Part shown: positions 16,736-25,177 of the stretch, in pieces
Layout of the letters: every line of letters starts with the position of its first letter
Numbering within the stretch: position 1 is the first letter of the stretch
Source of the DNA: Ignavibacteria bacterium
GTDB lineage: Bacteria; Bacteroidota; Ignavibacteria; Ignavibacteriales; Ignavibacteriaceae
Length of the DNA stretch: 62,928 nt
Reading direction: 5' to 3'
NCBI GenBank assembly: GCA_030693705.1
Contig: JAUYAB010000094.1
Location: forward strand, 1-62,928
Notes under the pieces: model-generated
Told to the model about the DNA's origin: nothing
Database searches by the model: none
What the model saw: the letters and a program-made list of their open reading frames with translations, nothing else
Program-made: the position numbers and the translations under genes

Positions 16736-17314
16736 ATGAAGCCTGGTAAAACGGATCAAATTTTCTTGATGACTTTGGGGGGAATGTTGGGGAGTATCTT
16801 GATAGGGTTTATTTTTTTCAACACTTCAATTTTTAGCCCAACGAGATCGAATTTTCAGTTTGTTGCTTTCGGATTTATGGGAGCTTTATTCTTCAGCTTA
16901 TTAGAATATAAATCCCTCAAGGAACAAATTTTCGGTATAATATTACTACTATTTTTGAATCTTGTCATTTTTTCCGGAAGATCGTTATCGATAGCTAACA
17001 TAATAAGAGATGTTCTGTATACAGCAAGTCTAATTCTTTCAATTAAAATTTATTACCGATTCATTAAAAAGAATCCGCAAATAAAATTTTATTTAAGATG
17101 TTTTGCTTTGGCTTTGATCTACGGTTTAATAAACGCGGTGTTTGGCACTATTGTCTTTATTGTAAATGCAAAAGCAGGTTTCCCGCCGATGGAATTTATT
17201 TATATCATGTCGCGGTATGGAATATTAATTGGATTAGGTATCGGTCTGGGAACGGATTTTTATTTTCAGAATAAGAAACAATTAACCGGTTGGTTGGGAA
17301 TAAAAACGGCGTGA
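16736..17314 (+). CDS. Integral membrane protein, unknown
   Basis: 192 residues with about five or six hydrophobic segments (roughly 10-32, 38-57, 64-82, 85-104, 117-143, 155-175), separated by short basic loops, so a polytopic inner-membrane protein. I recognise no family. The start is ATG at 16736 after AGAGG. It stands between aguA and the accessory pair at 17-20 kb with 130-base gaps on both sides, and no operon partner can be named. Confidence 0.6.
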   Translation: MKPGKTDQIFLMTLGGMLGSILIGFIFFNTSIFSPTRSNFQFVAFGFMGALFFSLLEYKSLKEQIFGIILLLFLNLVIFSGRSLSIANIIRDVLYTASLILSIKIYYRFIKKNPQIKFYLRCFALALIYGLINAVFGTIVFIVNAKAGFPPMEFIYIMSRYGILIGLGIGLGTDFYFQNKKQLTGWLGIKTA

Positions 17315-17446
17315 GGCGCAATTGATAGAGATAGGATTTTTAATAAAAAGAAATAAAAAATACAATTGCAGGAAATTTTTAATTAATTTATTTGGTAGTG
17401 TTAGTGTTTTATATAAAAGCCATTAGACGTTAAAAGATTTTAATCT

Positions 17447-18436
17447 ATGAATGGGAAAAAATTAAAAATAGAATTAAAGGTAACCGAAGACGGATTAAAA
17501 CTCCTGTCAGATATTAATCTTACTGATTTTGGTATTTGTAACGGCGATGTATGTTTGCTTACTATTGATGACGAAACTGGTGAGGCGAAATTTCAAAAAA
17601 TCTGTGATGCACTAATAGATGAAATTGAAAAACAAGACGAAAAAGTAATGAATATTATCTTTGAGGAATCATCGGCACTACCTGCCCAAATACAATCGTC
17701 CACAATTCCAAAATCTGGGGTCACTTTAATTAGTCTCCTTGCCGCCATTAATTCTCTAAAATTAAGCATTTTCGAAATATGTAAAAGTAGGGATATCTAT
17801 TCTCTTAATGTACTATATCGTTCATTCCTCGAACATTTTATAAAGATTAATTATTTCTTTTATCGCCTGTTGACAGATAAAACTGATATTGTCGGTGAAG
17901 ATTATTATAAATTTTATTCACAAAATGAAATAGCAATGTATGGTAAGTCTTTAGAGCAACTTCGACTCATAGTAGACTTAGAATATAGAGGGAAAGATAT
18001 CGCAGAAATATTGTATGAGATTGACCCAGAGCTCAAAAAATATTCTTCAAAAGAGTTAAAGGGAAAAATACTGCAGTATAATTATAAAAACATGATAAAA
18101 TTCATATTCGACAAGCAAAACAGTACCATAAAAGATGTTGACTTCAGTATTATCCTTTCAATAATTCCAGAGTATGCCGAATTATCCTCGTTTGTTCACG
18201 GTGGGCCTTATGCGATTGACAGTACTGCAAAAAGTTGGAATAATAATGAAATTGAAATGAAATGTTGTCAATTTGCTCGTTCAACATTTAGCATATATAT
18301 CATCAGTAACTTACTATTGATAGTTTTATATACTAGGTTTCTAGATAAGAATTATTCTTTATTTTATAATAAAATAAATGATGTTTGGAAAGAGGCAAGT
18401 GAAAAAATTGAAGAATATTTTGAACCTTTTAAATAA
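17447..18436 (+). CDS. DUF5677-like helical protein, candidate defence partner
   Basis: A 329-residue cytoplasmic protein. The middle section SRDIYSLNVLYRSFLEHFIKINYFF (in two parts, SRDIYSLNVLYRSFLEHF and IKINYFF, about 118-142) has the R-x3-E helix seen in DUF5677-type proteins, and SSFVHGGPYAID near 248 is a second conserved-looking histidine motif. The C-terminal part has a hydrophobic helix (about 279-300). The biochemical role is unknown. Base composition looks more AT-rich than the flanking core genes. A Shedu-type nuclease gene follows 209 bases downstream on the same strand, so a joint accessory function is possible but not shown. No ribosome site is obvious. Confidence 0.55.
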   Translation: MNGKKLKIELKVTEDGLKLLSDINLTDFGICNGDVCLLTIDDETGEAKFQKICDALIDEIEKQDEKVMNIIFEESSALPAQIQSSTIPKSGVTLISLLAAINSLKLSIFEICKSRDIYSLNVLYRSFLEHFIKINYFFYRLLTDKTDIVGEDYYKFYSQNEIAMYGKSLEQLRLIVDLEYRGKDIAEILYEIDPELKKYSSKELKGKILQYNYKNMIKFIFDKQNSTIKDVDFSIILSIIPEYAELSSFVHGGPYAIDSTAKSWNNNEIEMKCCQFARSTFSIYIISNLLLIVLYTRFLDKNYSLFYNKINDVWKEASEKIEEYFEPFK

Positions 18437-18456
18437 GATACAACTAACTATTCGTT

Positions 18457-18488
18457 GCAAATGAATCGTCTTCAAAGGTTTCATTTGC
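18457..18488 (+). repeat. Hairpin GCAAATGAA/TTCATTTGC
   Basis: A perfect 9-bp stem (18457-18465 with 18480-18488) lies 20 bases past the stop of the DUF5677-like gene. There is no T tract, so its value as a terminator is doubtful. It could be a recombination scar or mRNA stabiliser. Confidence 0.4.
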
Positions 18489-18645
18489 TAAATTAATTTT
18501 GGCGAGAACAGAATTGTGGACGTAACAAAGTTATTTTAAAAATCATTGACGTTAGTTTTCAAAGTTGCTTTGTTGTTTTTGCAAAGCGGGATAATTTTCG
18601 CGGTTGCTTAAAAAATGTATCGTTACCAGTAATATGAGGAGCGTG

Positions 18646-19602
18646 ATGTCGAAAATTAAAGATAAGTTATTTGTGACTCTAAGAGATAAGCCAAATGTTA
18701 TAACTAAAGCCGCATTTTGGAAAATTCCGCATAATATACATGATGATGAAATTGCTTTAAAGATAGGACGTTACAATAAACCTAAATACTTCCAAGAAAA
18801 TGAAACTCCTGAAACACTTGATCCCAAAAGCGAATTAACTCTAGATACTGAAGAACTAAAGGGATTAATTAAGTTTCTTCAAGAGAATTATGAACCATTT
18901 CGACAGGGTGTAAAAGCTTTTATACCTTTAGATTATCCATACGAGAAATCGAATGCAGAACAAATAAAAGCTTTGTTTTCATTGCCCGAAAAGAAAAGGA
19001 TAGTAGACTTTATACTAAATAATGAATTGATACCCGAAGAAATTTCTGCTGGATTACTAAGTGCCAGGAGAGTTCAAGCAATAAAAGAATTCGAATATAT
19101 ACTAACAAATAACCTTGTTGAGTCAGATTGGCAGAAATGGTTTGAAAAAAACAGTTGGGTTTTAGGTAGCGAATTTGTTCGAGTATTAGATGAAAGAACA
19201 ATAGATACGAAGAATATTTCAGATTTTTTAATGGAAGCATATGATGGTTTTCTTGATATTGTTGAGATTAAGAGACCGGAAGGGGGAATGACTTTCTGGG
19301 CTAAAAATCAGGATCATGGAAACTATTATCCTTCGACAGATTTAGTTAAAGCAATTTCACAAGCATCTACCTATATTTACGAAATTGAACGAGAAGCGAA
19401 TAGTGTGAAGTTTCTAGAACGGGTAGATAGGGTTAAAACTATTAAGCCTAGATGTATACTAATTTTTGGCCGCTCCAACAATTGGACGAATGAACATATT
19501 GCAGCGTTCAGAATATTAAACTCTGGTTTTCACAATCTTAGTATTATGACATATGATCATGTATTGGAACGGGCAAAAAGAGTTGTCGGCAATGCGTACT
19601 AA
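18646..19602 (+). CDS. Shedu-type (DUF4263) nuclease, anti-phage defence candidate
   Basis: The C-terminal half (about residues 165-315) has the DUF4263/SduA layout: an E-x-D-W-Q-x-W-F-E-K-N-x-W-x-L-G helix (SDWQKWFEKNSWVLGSEF), then the PD-(D/E)xK core GFLDIVEIKRPEGG with Asp, Glu and Lys, followed by Q in KAISQASTYIYEIE and a RCILIFGRSNNW strand. Shedu proteins protect cells from phage by nicking DNA. The N-terminal 160 residues are a variable, unrecognised region, as is normal in Shedu. The start is ATG 18646 behind GAGGAG (18636-18641), not the earlier TTG. No partner is required in known Shedu systems. Confidence 0.82.
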   Translation: MSKIKDKLFVTLRDKPNVITKAAFWKIPHNIHDDEIALKIGRYNKPKYFQENETPETLDPKSELTLDTEELKGLIKFLQENYEPFRQGVKAFIPLDYPYEKSNAEQIKALFSLPEKKRIVDFILNNELIPEEISAGLLSARRVQAIKEFEYILTNNLVESDWQKWFEKNSWVLGSEFVRVLDERTIDTKNISDFLMEAYDGFLDIVEIKRPEGGMTFWAKNQDHGNYYPSTDLVKAISQASTYIYEIEREANSVKFLERVDRVKTIKPRCILIFGRSNNWTNEHIAAFRILNSGFHNLSIMTYDHVLERAKRVVGNAY

Positions 19603-19698
19603 TTTTTTTAAAGTAAGGAGTAAGAGAAAAATATATTCTCTCTGCAATTTGTAATTTTAAGTGGAAGAAGTAGAAAATAAATCAATCAACAGTTGGAA

Positions 19699-19856
19699 TC
19701 CCGGCGGGACGAAATATTTTTTAACTGTTTAAGGACGATGGTGATAAATTTTATTTCCGATAATTCATTAGAGAGCACGGCAATTATATTCCGTCCCTAA
19801 CGGGACTTTGATTTTGTTTTTTTAATATCTACCAATATTTAATCCCTGACGGGATT
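19699..19856. repeat. Cluster of three short GC hairpins of the TCCCTAACGGGA type
   Basis: In a 377-base gap without a gene lie TCCCGGCGGGA (19699-19709), GTCCC-TAAC-GGGAC (19793-19806) and AATCCC-TGAC-GGGATT (19841-19856). The last two share the CCCTRACGGG core and are 48 bases apart, so they are diverged direct copies. I see no coding frame of note in 19603-19979. These could be dispersed repeats or RNA hairpins. Confidence 0.6.
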
Positions 19857-19979
19857 AGATGTTATAGGCTTTTAATACAATTGATGGCAGTAGATAAGTA
19901 AAAGTTAAATAATATATTTGGCAGCGAGCGGTACATTTTATTAGATCACTTACAAATAATAGATAAGGAGTTCTAAAAT

Positions 19980-20411
19980 ATGAAGACTATAATTCGAAAT
20001 ATTTTTTTGTGTTTCACAATTTCTGTTTTCATCATAAGTTGTGAGCACAGCACATCAACGCAAACAGGTAGTGATCTGCTTCATGGTTCATGGCAATGGG
20101 TTAAAACGGAAGGCGGATACTTCGGCACGGGAGGACCCAATAACACACCGGAAGCAGCCGGCTATACTATAAGAAAAATTTTCAAACCGGAGGGAATAGC
20201 TCAGTTTTTCAAGAATGATACGCTGATCAATCAATCCAAATATTCCATAATTAAGGATACATCCCACTCTCAAGTAACCAATTTACTCCATCTTGAGGGG
20301 AACGAAAATTATCTCGACCAGCGAATCGATTTTCGCGGAAGTGATTCATTAATATTAAGCGATAACGCAATTGATGGTTTTTACTTTTTTTATATTAGAA
20401 TAAAAAATTAG
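19980..20411 (+). CDS. Lipoprotein, lipocalin-like, unknown
   Basis: 143 residues. A lipoprotein signal (1-20) ends in the lipobox VFIISC with the lipidated Cys at 21. The mature domain begins LLHGSWQWVKTEGG, the usual opening of small lipocalin-like beta-barrel lipoproteins in Bacteroidota, with later beta strands (TLINQSKYSI, SDSLILSDN). An outer-membrane-anchored ligand binder is possible but unproven. ATG at 19980 follows AAGGAG with ten-base spacing. Monocistronic. Confidence 0.7.
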   Translation: MKTIIRNIFLCFTISVFIISCEHSTSTQTGSDLLHGSWQWVKTEGGYFGTGGPNNTPEAAGYTIRKIFKPEGIAQFFKNDTLINQSKYSIIKDTSHSQVTNLLHLEGNENYLDQRIDFRGSDSLILSDNAIDGFYFFYIRIKN

Positions 20412-20505
20412 ATTTGAGTTGAGTTGATCAGAAAATTTAGGCAATTGATAGTTTTTGGATATTGAAAAAAAACAGAAGTAAAGAGTGAATGAAGATTAGT
20501 AGTTA

Positions 20506-20641
20506 ACTGAAGTTACGCACTTTGTGACTTCTTAGTGACTTGGTGGCAACAGAAAATAAAAGAAATTGAGCCACAGAGGCACTAAGTCACCAAGTTTCAC
20601 CAAGAAAAATTCATAAAATTCAACTCATGCGTAACGTGAGT
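20506..20641. mobile_element. 136-bp MITE-like element, second copy of the GCGTAACGTGAGT ends
   Basis: The left end ACTGAAGTTACGC (20506-20518) and right end GCGTAACGTGAGT (20629-20641) are inverted repeats with two mismatches. The right end is identical to that of the element at 4998-5131. Length (136 against 134 bp) agrees, but the interior differs; it contains TTAGTGACTTGGTGG and the partly complementary CACTAAGTCACCAAG. The flanks AGTTA and TATTA do not form a clean duplication. It encodes nothing. Confidence 0.75.
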
Positions 20642-20694
20642 TATTAACTCCTCGATTAATCGAGTTGATGATTTATTATATCAGGATTACAAAA

Positions 20695-21624
20695 ATGGAT
20701 GATAACAACATAATAAATTGGTTACTTGAGGGAGATGTTTCGATTCAATACCAGGTATATCGCGATTTGCTTTCCGAAGATCGCGAAGATTTAAGAAACA
20801 GAATTGCTACGGAAGGATGGGGTAAGAAATTTTTATCTTTTCAAGATGAAAATGGGCATTGGGGGAGGAAATTTTATCAGCCTAAATGGACTTCCACCCA
20901 TTATACTTTACTTGATCTTAAGAATCTTGGAATTTCACCTGCAAATCATAGAATTAGAAAAACCATTCTTATGCTGTTGGATGAGGAAAAAGGTGAAGAT
21001 GGAGGGATAAATCCCTCACATGAAATAAAAGAGAGTGACGTTTGTTTAAATGGAATGTTTCTAAATTATGCTGCATACTTTAATTCAGATGAAAGCAAAC
21101 TTAAATCAATTATTGATTTTATCCTTTTGCAAAAAATGGAGGATGGTGGTTTCAATTGCAGATTTAATAGATCAGGAGCAAGGCATAGTTCACTTCACTC
21201 AACATTGTCGGTGCTTGAAGGCATCCAGGAATATTCGATAAACGGTTATCGTTACCGGTTGCCGGAATTAAAAAAGGTTGAAAAAACTTCGAGAGAATTT
21301 ATTCTGAGCCACCGGCTTTATTTTTCGCATCGAACGAATGAAATAATAAGTAAAAGTTTTTTAAAATTGTCTTATCCATCAAGGTGGAAATATGACATCT
21401 TGCGAGCGCTGGATTATTTTAGATCAGCAGAAATTCCTTTTGATGAAAGAATGAAACCGGCGATTGATTTGTTATTAAAGAAAAGAAAGGAGAACAAATA
21501 CTGGTTACTGCAAGCAAATCATCCGGGACAAACTCATTTTGATATGGAAGATGTTGGCAAACCAAGTCGTTGGAACACGTTACGCGCACTGAGAGTGATA
21601 AAGCATTTTGGAAATAGTGATTAA
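20695..21624 (+). CDS. Prenyltransferase/squalene-cyclase-like repeat protein
   Basis: About 309 residues with alpha/alpha-toroid type repeats: FLSFQDENGHWGRKFYQPKW, then ILLQKMEDGGFNCRFNRSGARHSS, with the QxxxGxW-like and D-G-G-F motifs typical of terpene cyclase and prenyltransferase folds. The catalytic DxDD of squalene cyclases is not visible, so enzymatic cyclisation is unlikely and the fold may bind a ligand or protein. ATG 20695 has CAGGA upstream and fits better than the ATG at 20665, whose N-terminal IYYIRI looks spurious. It begins 53 bases beyond the MITE-like element. Confidence 0.65.
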   Translation: MDDNNIINWLLEGDVSIQYQVYRDLLSEDREDLRNRIATEGWGKKFLSFQDENGHWGRKFYQPKWTSTHYTLLDLKNLGISPANHRIRKTILMLLDEEKGEDGGINPSHEIKESDVCLNGMFLNYAAYFNSDESKLKSIIDFILLQKMEDGGFNCRFNRSGARHSSLHSTLSVLEGIQEYSINGYRYRLPELKKVEKTSREFILSHRLYFSHRTNEIISKSFLKLSYPSRWKYDILRALDYFRSAEIPFDERMKPAIDLLLKKRKENKYWLLQANHPGQTHFDMEDVGKPSRWNTLRALRVIKHFGNSD

Positions 21625-21729
21625 TTTTGGCAAAGTAAAATGAGAATAGGGATCTTTAAATAATTTATTTGGTGATTTTGAATTATACTTTACATATCGT
21701 TAAATATCGAAAGAAGTAGTTGATAGAAA

Positions 21730-22626
21730 ATGAAAAAATTTAATTTGATTATCAGCGTTATTCTTATTCATAGTTCTCTATTCGCTATAAATCCGGAAAA
21801 AAAATACATATTAAAACCCGAATGGTATAATATTATTTATGAAGAAATATCATTTACAACCACAGATGGTTATAAACTTAAAGGATGGTTTTATCCCGCG
21901 CAAGATTCTTCGGGAATGTTATTTACTCGTGATACAACTTTATGTTATAAGAATTATAAAGAGATTATTGATGTTCCAAAACCAACGATTATAATCTGTG
22001 ATGGTGACGCGCAAAATATGTCATGGTTAGTTTGGTATGCAAAACAATTGGCAGTAAAAGGATTTAATGTTTTTACTTTCGATTGGAGAGGATTCGGGGA
22101 AAGTGATAATTGGCCGACTGAGCGAAACTATTTATCCTATTCCGAGTTTCTTTTAGATTATGATGCGGCAGTGGAATATGTTAAAGGTAGAAATGAAGTT
22201 GACACTTCAAAAATAGGAGTATTTGGTTTTTCAACGGGGGCATATTTATCTTTTGCCATTGCTGCAAAACGGAATGATATTTCTGCGTTCGCAGGACGAG
22301 CATTAATGACAAGTTTTAATGATCTGCTACCTATATTAAAAAAATTAACTCCCGAAAGAAATTTAATTGCACCTCCAAATTATCCTTCAGATTTAGAACC
22401 AATTAATGCCGCCGAGAAAATAAATATCCCGGTTTTTTTAATTGTTGGGGAAAAAGATAACAGAACACCAATTTGGATGTCGGAAAAAATTAAATCAAAA
22501 ATCAAAAGTTATTGTGAGTTATGGGTGGTTCCCAACGCGGAACATGGTGGAGCCAATAGTCCAGAATGGGCAGCAACTGAAGAATTTTTTAAAAGATTAT
22601 CATTGTTTTTTAAACAACATCTTTAA
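21730..22626 (+). CDS. Secreted alpha/beta hydrolase
   Basis: The signal peptide (1-19, ending SLFAIN) precedes an alpha/beta-hydrolase of about 280 residues. The nucleophile elbow GFSTG (about 165-169) holds the Ser. Asp is in VGEKDNRTP and His in PNAEHGGANS near the C-terminus, completing the triad. GWFYPAQD and TFDWRGFGESDNWP are the usual oxyanion and cap strands. It probably hydrolyses an ester or peptide in the periplasm; the substrate is unknown. The next gene starts 162 bases on. Confidence 0.87.
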   Translation: MKKFNLIISVILIHSSLFAINPEKKYILKPEWYNIIYEEISFTTTDGYKLKGWFYPAQDSSGMLFTRDTTLCYKNYKEIIDVPKPTIIICDGDAQNMSWLVWYAKQLAVKGFNVFTFDWRGFGESDNWPTERNYLSYSEFLLDYDAAVEYVKGRNEVDTSKIGVFGFSTGAYLSFAIAAKRNDISAFAGRALMTSFNDLLPILKKLTPERNLIAPPNYPSDLEPINAAEKINIPVFLIVGEKDNRTPIWMSEKIKSKIKSYCELWVVPNAEHGGANSPEWAATEEFFKRLSLFFKQHL

Positions 22627-22788
22627 GATTCAATCTCTAACTTTTTAATCCGATATCCGGATCATGTGTGGAAAAAACGCAAAAAATGTTAGCTGATTAT
22701 TTATCGGCAAGTTTTTAATAACAATAAAATTGGAATTGACTGAAATAGTTATCCGGCGTAATTTTATTTCATTATTTAGGAGATACCG

Positions 22789-24324
22789 GTGTTAAAGTTA
22801 AAATTCTTGTTAATGATTTTTCCGTTGTTATGTAATCTTTTATTCGCTCAAAAATCTTTAGACAGTTTGATGTATTCTTATCAGCAAAAGTTTTGGAGCG
22901 AAAAGGAATATGTTTTTGTCCAAGGGAAATTGTGTGATTCTTTTAGTAATGAATTGAACAATGTATATGAGGACTGGAAGAAAAACCCAAACTTTATTGT
23001 GAAGTATGAGGATCAGCTTGACTCAACCGATTTATCAAAGCATTTGAATTTTTGGGGTCCGATCAAATCTTATAAATATTTAGATAAATATTTACCTTCA
23101 GCATTAACATTAACCGGAAATGGTTTTAAACTTGGATCGTATCTGTTCAACGACTCGCTGGACGCGATTAGTATAATTTCGTCCGGGGGAAACCGGAGAT
23201 TTCAACTTGGTAATTTTTTCGAGGGAACAAAGACATTGTGGACAACCTTCCAGGATATCAGCCAATATTTTGTTATGCAAAATTACGCGATAACTCATCA
23301 TGGATTTTTAAATGCAAACAAATTTGATGAAGAACGAAATTATAACGTTGCGGCGTTAAGAAATAAACAGTTGAAAAAGTATGAGACGAAGTATTATACT
23401 TTTTCTTATGATCCGCAAATATTCAGCAAAAATCAAAATGCAGATAGCCTCTTTTTATTTGAAGATACCAAACTTGATGATGTAATTAAGCGGTTGCACT
23501 TCGCTTATCCCGAACGGAAAATTGAATGTTATCTTTATAAAGATTTGGAACAGAAGTATTGCATGTCGGCAACTCCCGGGTTTGGAAATCCTTTCCCGAA
23601 AGCATTTCAAAATCATTCCATCGGCTTTGGACCGGCGGAACACGAAAGCATACACGTCCTATTTGGAAATGCTTCAACAATATTTTCAGAAGGGATTGTC
23701 GGATATTATTATTCAACAAAAGACAGCGTGGAATGGAAAAGAACAAAATCCACTGTCTCCCGGCATCCCGATTTTTCGATGAAAAATTTTCTTAACAATT
23801 CTAACAACTTTGATTTTTCTCAATTGTCTTACGCAGCTTCAGCCCATTTTGCTAAATACTTGATTGATACTTACGGGTTAGAAAAGTTTAAATCCGCCGC
23901 TTCGTTCGAGGATATGAGCAAAGGATTTAGAGAAAATTATAATAAATCTCTTGATGAAATAGTTGAAGGTTGGAATGCATATTTTCAAAACAACAAAGTC
24001 GAATTAGGCGCTGAAAGAGAGATCGTATTTAAAGTAATTGCGAATACTATTCCCGACACTTCCTCAATTTATATTGTTGGCGATAATGTTCTGATTGGCA
24101 TGTGGGATGCAGGTTCCATCAAGCTAATAAAACAAAATGATGGAAGTTGGACAAGAAAATTTATTTTTGCCGAAGGAACAATTCTTAATTATAAAATTAC
24201 TCGTGGAAGCTGGGATACGGAAGCATTGGATGAAAAGGGAAATGTTCCGCCTAATTCTGTTCTTGAGGTAAAGGGGAACGAAATGATCGTTATCAATGTA
24301 AAAAAATGGAAAGATTTGAATTGA
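22789..24324 (+). CDS. Secreted HExxH metallopeptidase-like protein with C-terminal CBM20-like domain
   Basis: GTG at 22789 lies behind AGGAG. A signal peptide (1-20, ending LLFAQ) is followed by an unrecognised region (about 25-260). The zinc motif HESIH (H285, E286, H289) comes next, with E301 in FSEGIVGYYYS twelve residues on, as in gluzincin peptidases of the peptidase MA-like type. The last 100 residues (about 405-505), including SSIYIVGDNVLIGMWDAGSI and ILNYKITRGSWDTEAL, match CBM20 starch-binding or AMPK-glycogen-binding modules. Whether it cleaves peptides on a polysaccharide or only binds is unknown. No T9SS tail is visible. Confidence 0.72.
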   Translation: MLKLKFLLMIFPLLCNLLFAQKSLDSLMYSYQQKFWSEKEYVFVQGKLCDSFSNELNNVYEDWKKNPNFIVKYEDQLDSTDLSKHLNFWGPIKSYKYLDKYLPSALTLTGNGFKLGSYLFNDSLDAISIISSGGNRRFQLGNFFEGTKTLWTTFQDISQYFVMQNYAITHHGFLNANKFDEERNYNVAALRNKQLKKYETKYYTFSYDPQIFSKNQNADSLFLFEDTKLDDVIKRLHFAYPERKIECYLYKDLEQKYCMSATPGFGNPFPKAFQNHSIGFGPAEHESIHVLFGNASTIFSEGIVGYYYSTKDSVEWKRTKSTVSRHPDFSMKNFLNNSNNFDFSQLSYAASAHFAKYLIDTYGLEKFKSAASFEDMSKGFRENYNKSLDEIVEGWNAYFQNNKVELGAEREIVFKVIANTIPDTSSIYIVGDNVLIGMWDAGSIKLIKQNDGSWTRKFIFAEGTILNYKITRGSWDTEALDEKGNVPPNSVLEVKGNEMIVINVKKWKDLN

Positions 24325-24347
24325 AAACAATTTATGAAAGGAGTTTT

Positions 24348-25082
24348 ATGATGAGAAGTTTAATAGCGCTTGTTGTTTTTCTTCTGCTATCATTTAGCTT
24401 ATTAGCAGAAAATAATTTTCAAACAGATGTAATAAAAACATCCGCCGGTTCACTTAAAATAACTTTTTTAGGACATGCCTCGCTAATATTTGAATTTAAC
24501 AAACAGATAATTTATGTCGATCCCGTCAGCAAGTATGCCGATTACTCCAAGCTGCCGAAAGCGGATTTAATTCTTATAACACATCAACATGGCGATCATC
24601 TTGATCAGAAAGCAATTGAGATGATAAAAAAAAATGGTACAAAATTATTCTGCAATGAAGCTTCTCTTTCAATAACAGCGGGCGGTTCTGTTTTAAAGAA
24701 CGGTGAAACAGCTTCATACAAAGAAATTAAAATATCAGCAGTACCGGCGTACAACATTGCCAATAAAAGTGAGAACGGAGAAGTTTTCCATCCCAAAGGA
24801 ATCGGGAACGGGTATGTGCTTACGTTTGCAAATGTAAATGTTTATATAGCCGGTGATACTGAAAATATACCGGAGATGAAAAACCTTAAAGGAATTGATA
24901 TCGCTTTTCTGCCAATGAATTTGCCTTATACAATGACTCCCACAATGGTTGCAGATGCCGTTAAAATGTTTAATCCAAAAATTCTTTATCCATATCACAC
25001 CGGAAATACAGATGTGAATGAGCTAGTGAAACTTTTGAAAGATAAGAAAAATTGTGAAGTGAGAATTAGAAAAATGAAATAG
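24348..25082 (+). CDS. Periplasmic MBL-fold (UlaG-like) metallo-hydrolase
   Basis: A signal peptide (1-20, ending SLLAEN) is followed by a metallo-beta-lactamase fold. Metal ligands are in TFLGHASLIFE and THQHGDHLD (HxHxDH near residue 83), with later D in IAGDTEN and H in YPYHTGNTD. The layout matches the UlaG/YycJ-like hydrolase group; the substrate is unknown. ATG 24348 lies behind AAGGAG. The upstream ATG at 24306 overlaps the preceding gene and has no ribosome site. The stop is followed by a bidirectional hairpin. Confidence 0.87.
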   Translation: MMRSLIALVVFLLLSFSLLAENNFQTDVIKTSAGSLKITFLGHASLIFEFNKQIIYVDPVSKYADYSKLPKADLILITHQHGDHLDQKAIEMIKKNGTKLFCNEASLSITAGGSVLKNGETASYKEIKISAVPAYNIANKSENGEVFHPKGIGNGYVLTFANVNVYIAGDTENIPEMKNLKGIDIAFLPMNLPYTMTPTMVADAVKMFNPKILYPYHTGNTDVNELVKLLKDKKNCEVRIRKMK

Positions 25083-25132
25083 GATTGTTGTAGTGGGGAT
25101 TGAATGTTAATATTCATTCGTTAGAAATAATT

Positions 25133-25165
25133 AATCCTCCAAGGTTTTAAAAACCTTGGAGGATT
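25133..25165. terminator. Bidirectional terminator, AATCCTCCAAGGTTTT/AAAACCTTGGAGGATT
   Basis: A perfect 16-bp inverted repeat (25133-25148 and 25150-25165) sits between the convergent MBL gene and the deoxyhypusine-synthase-like gene. AT-rich flanks of the stem serve as U tracts on both strands. The position supports shared termination for both transcripts. Confidence 0.75.
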
Positions 25166-25177
25166 GTGCCATTAAAT

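Noticed and set aside
20520-20615. CACTAAGTCACCAAG-type repeats as a possible CRISPR
   Set aside because: Only two imperfect, inverted copies inside a MITE-like element; there is no regular spacing.
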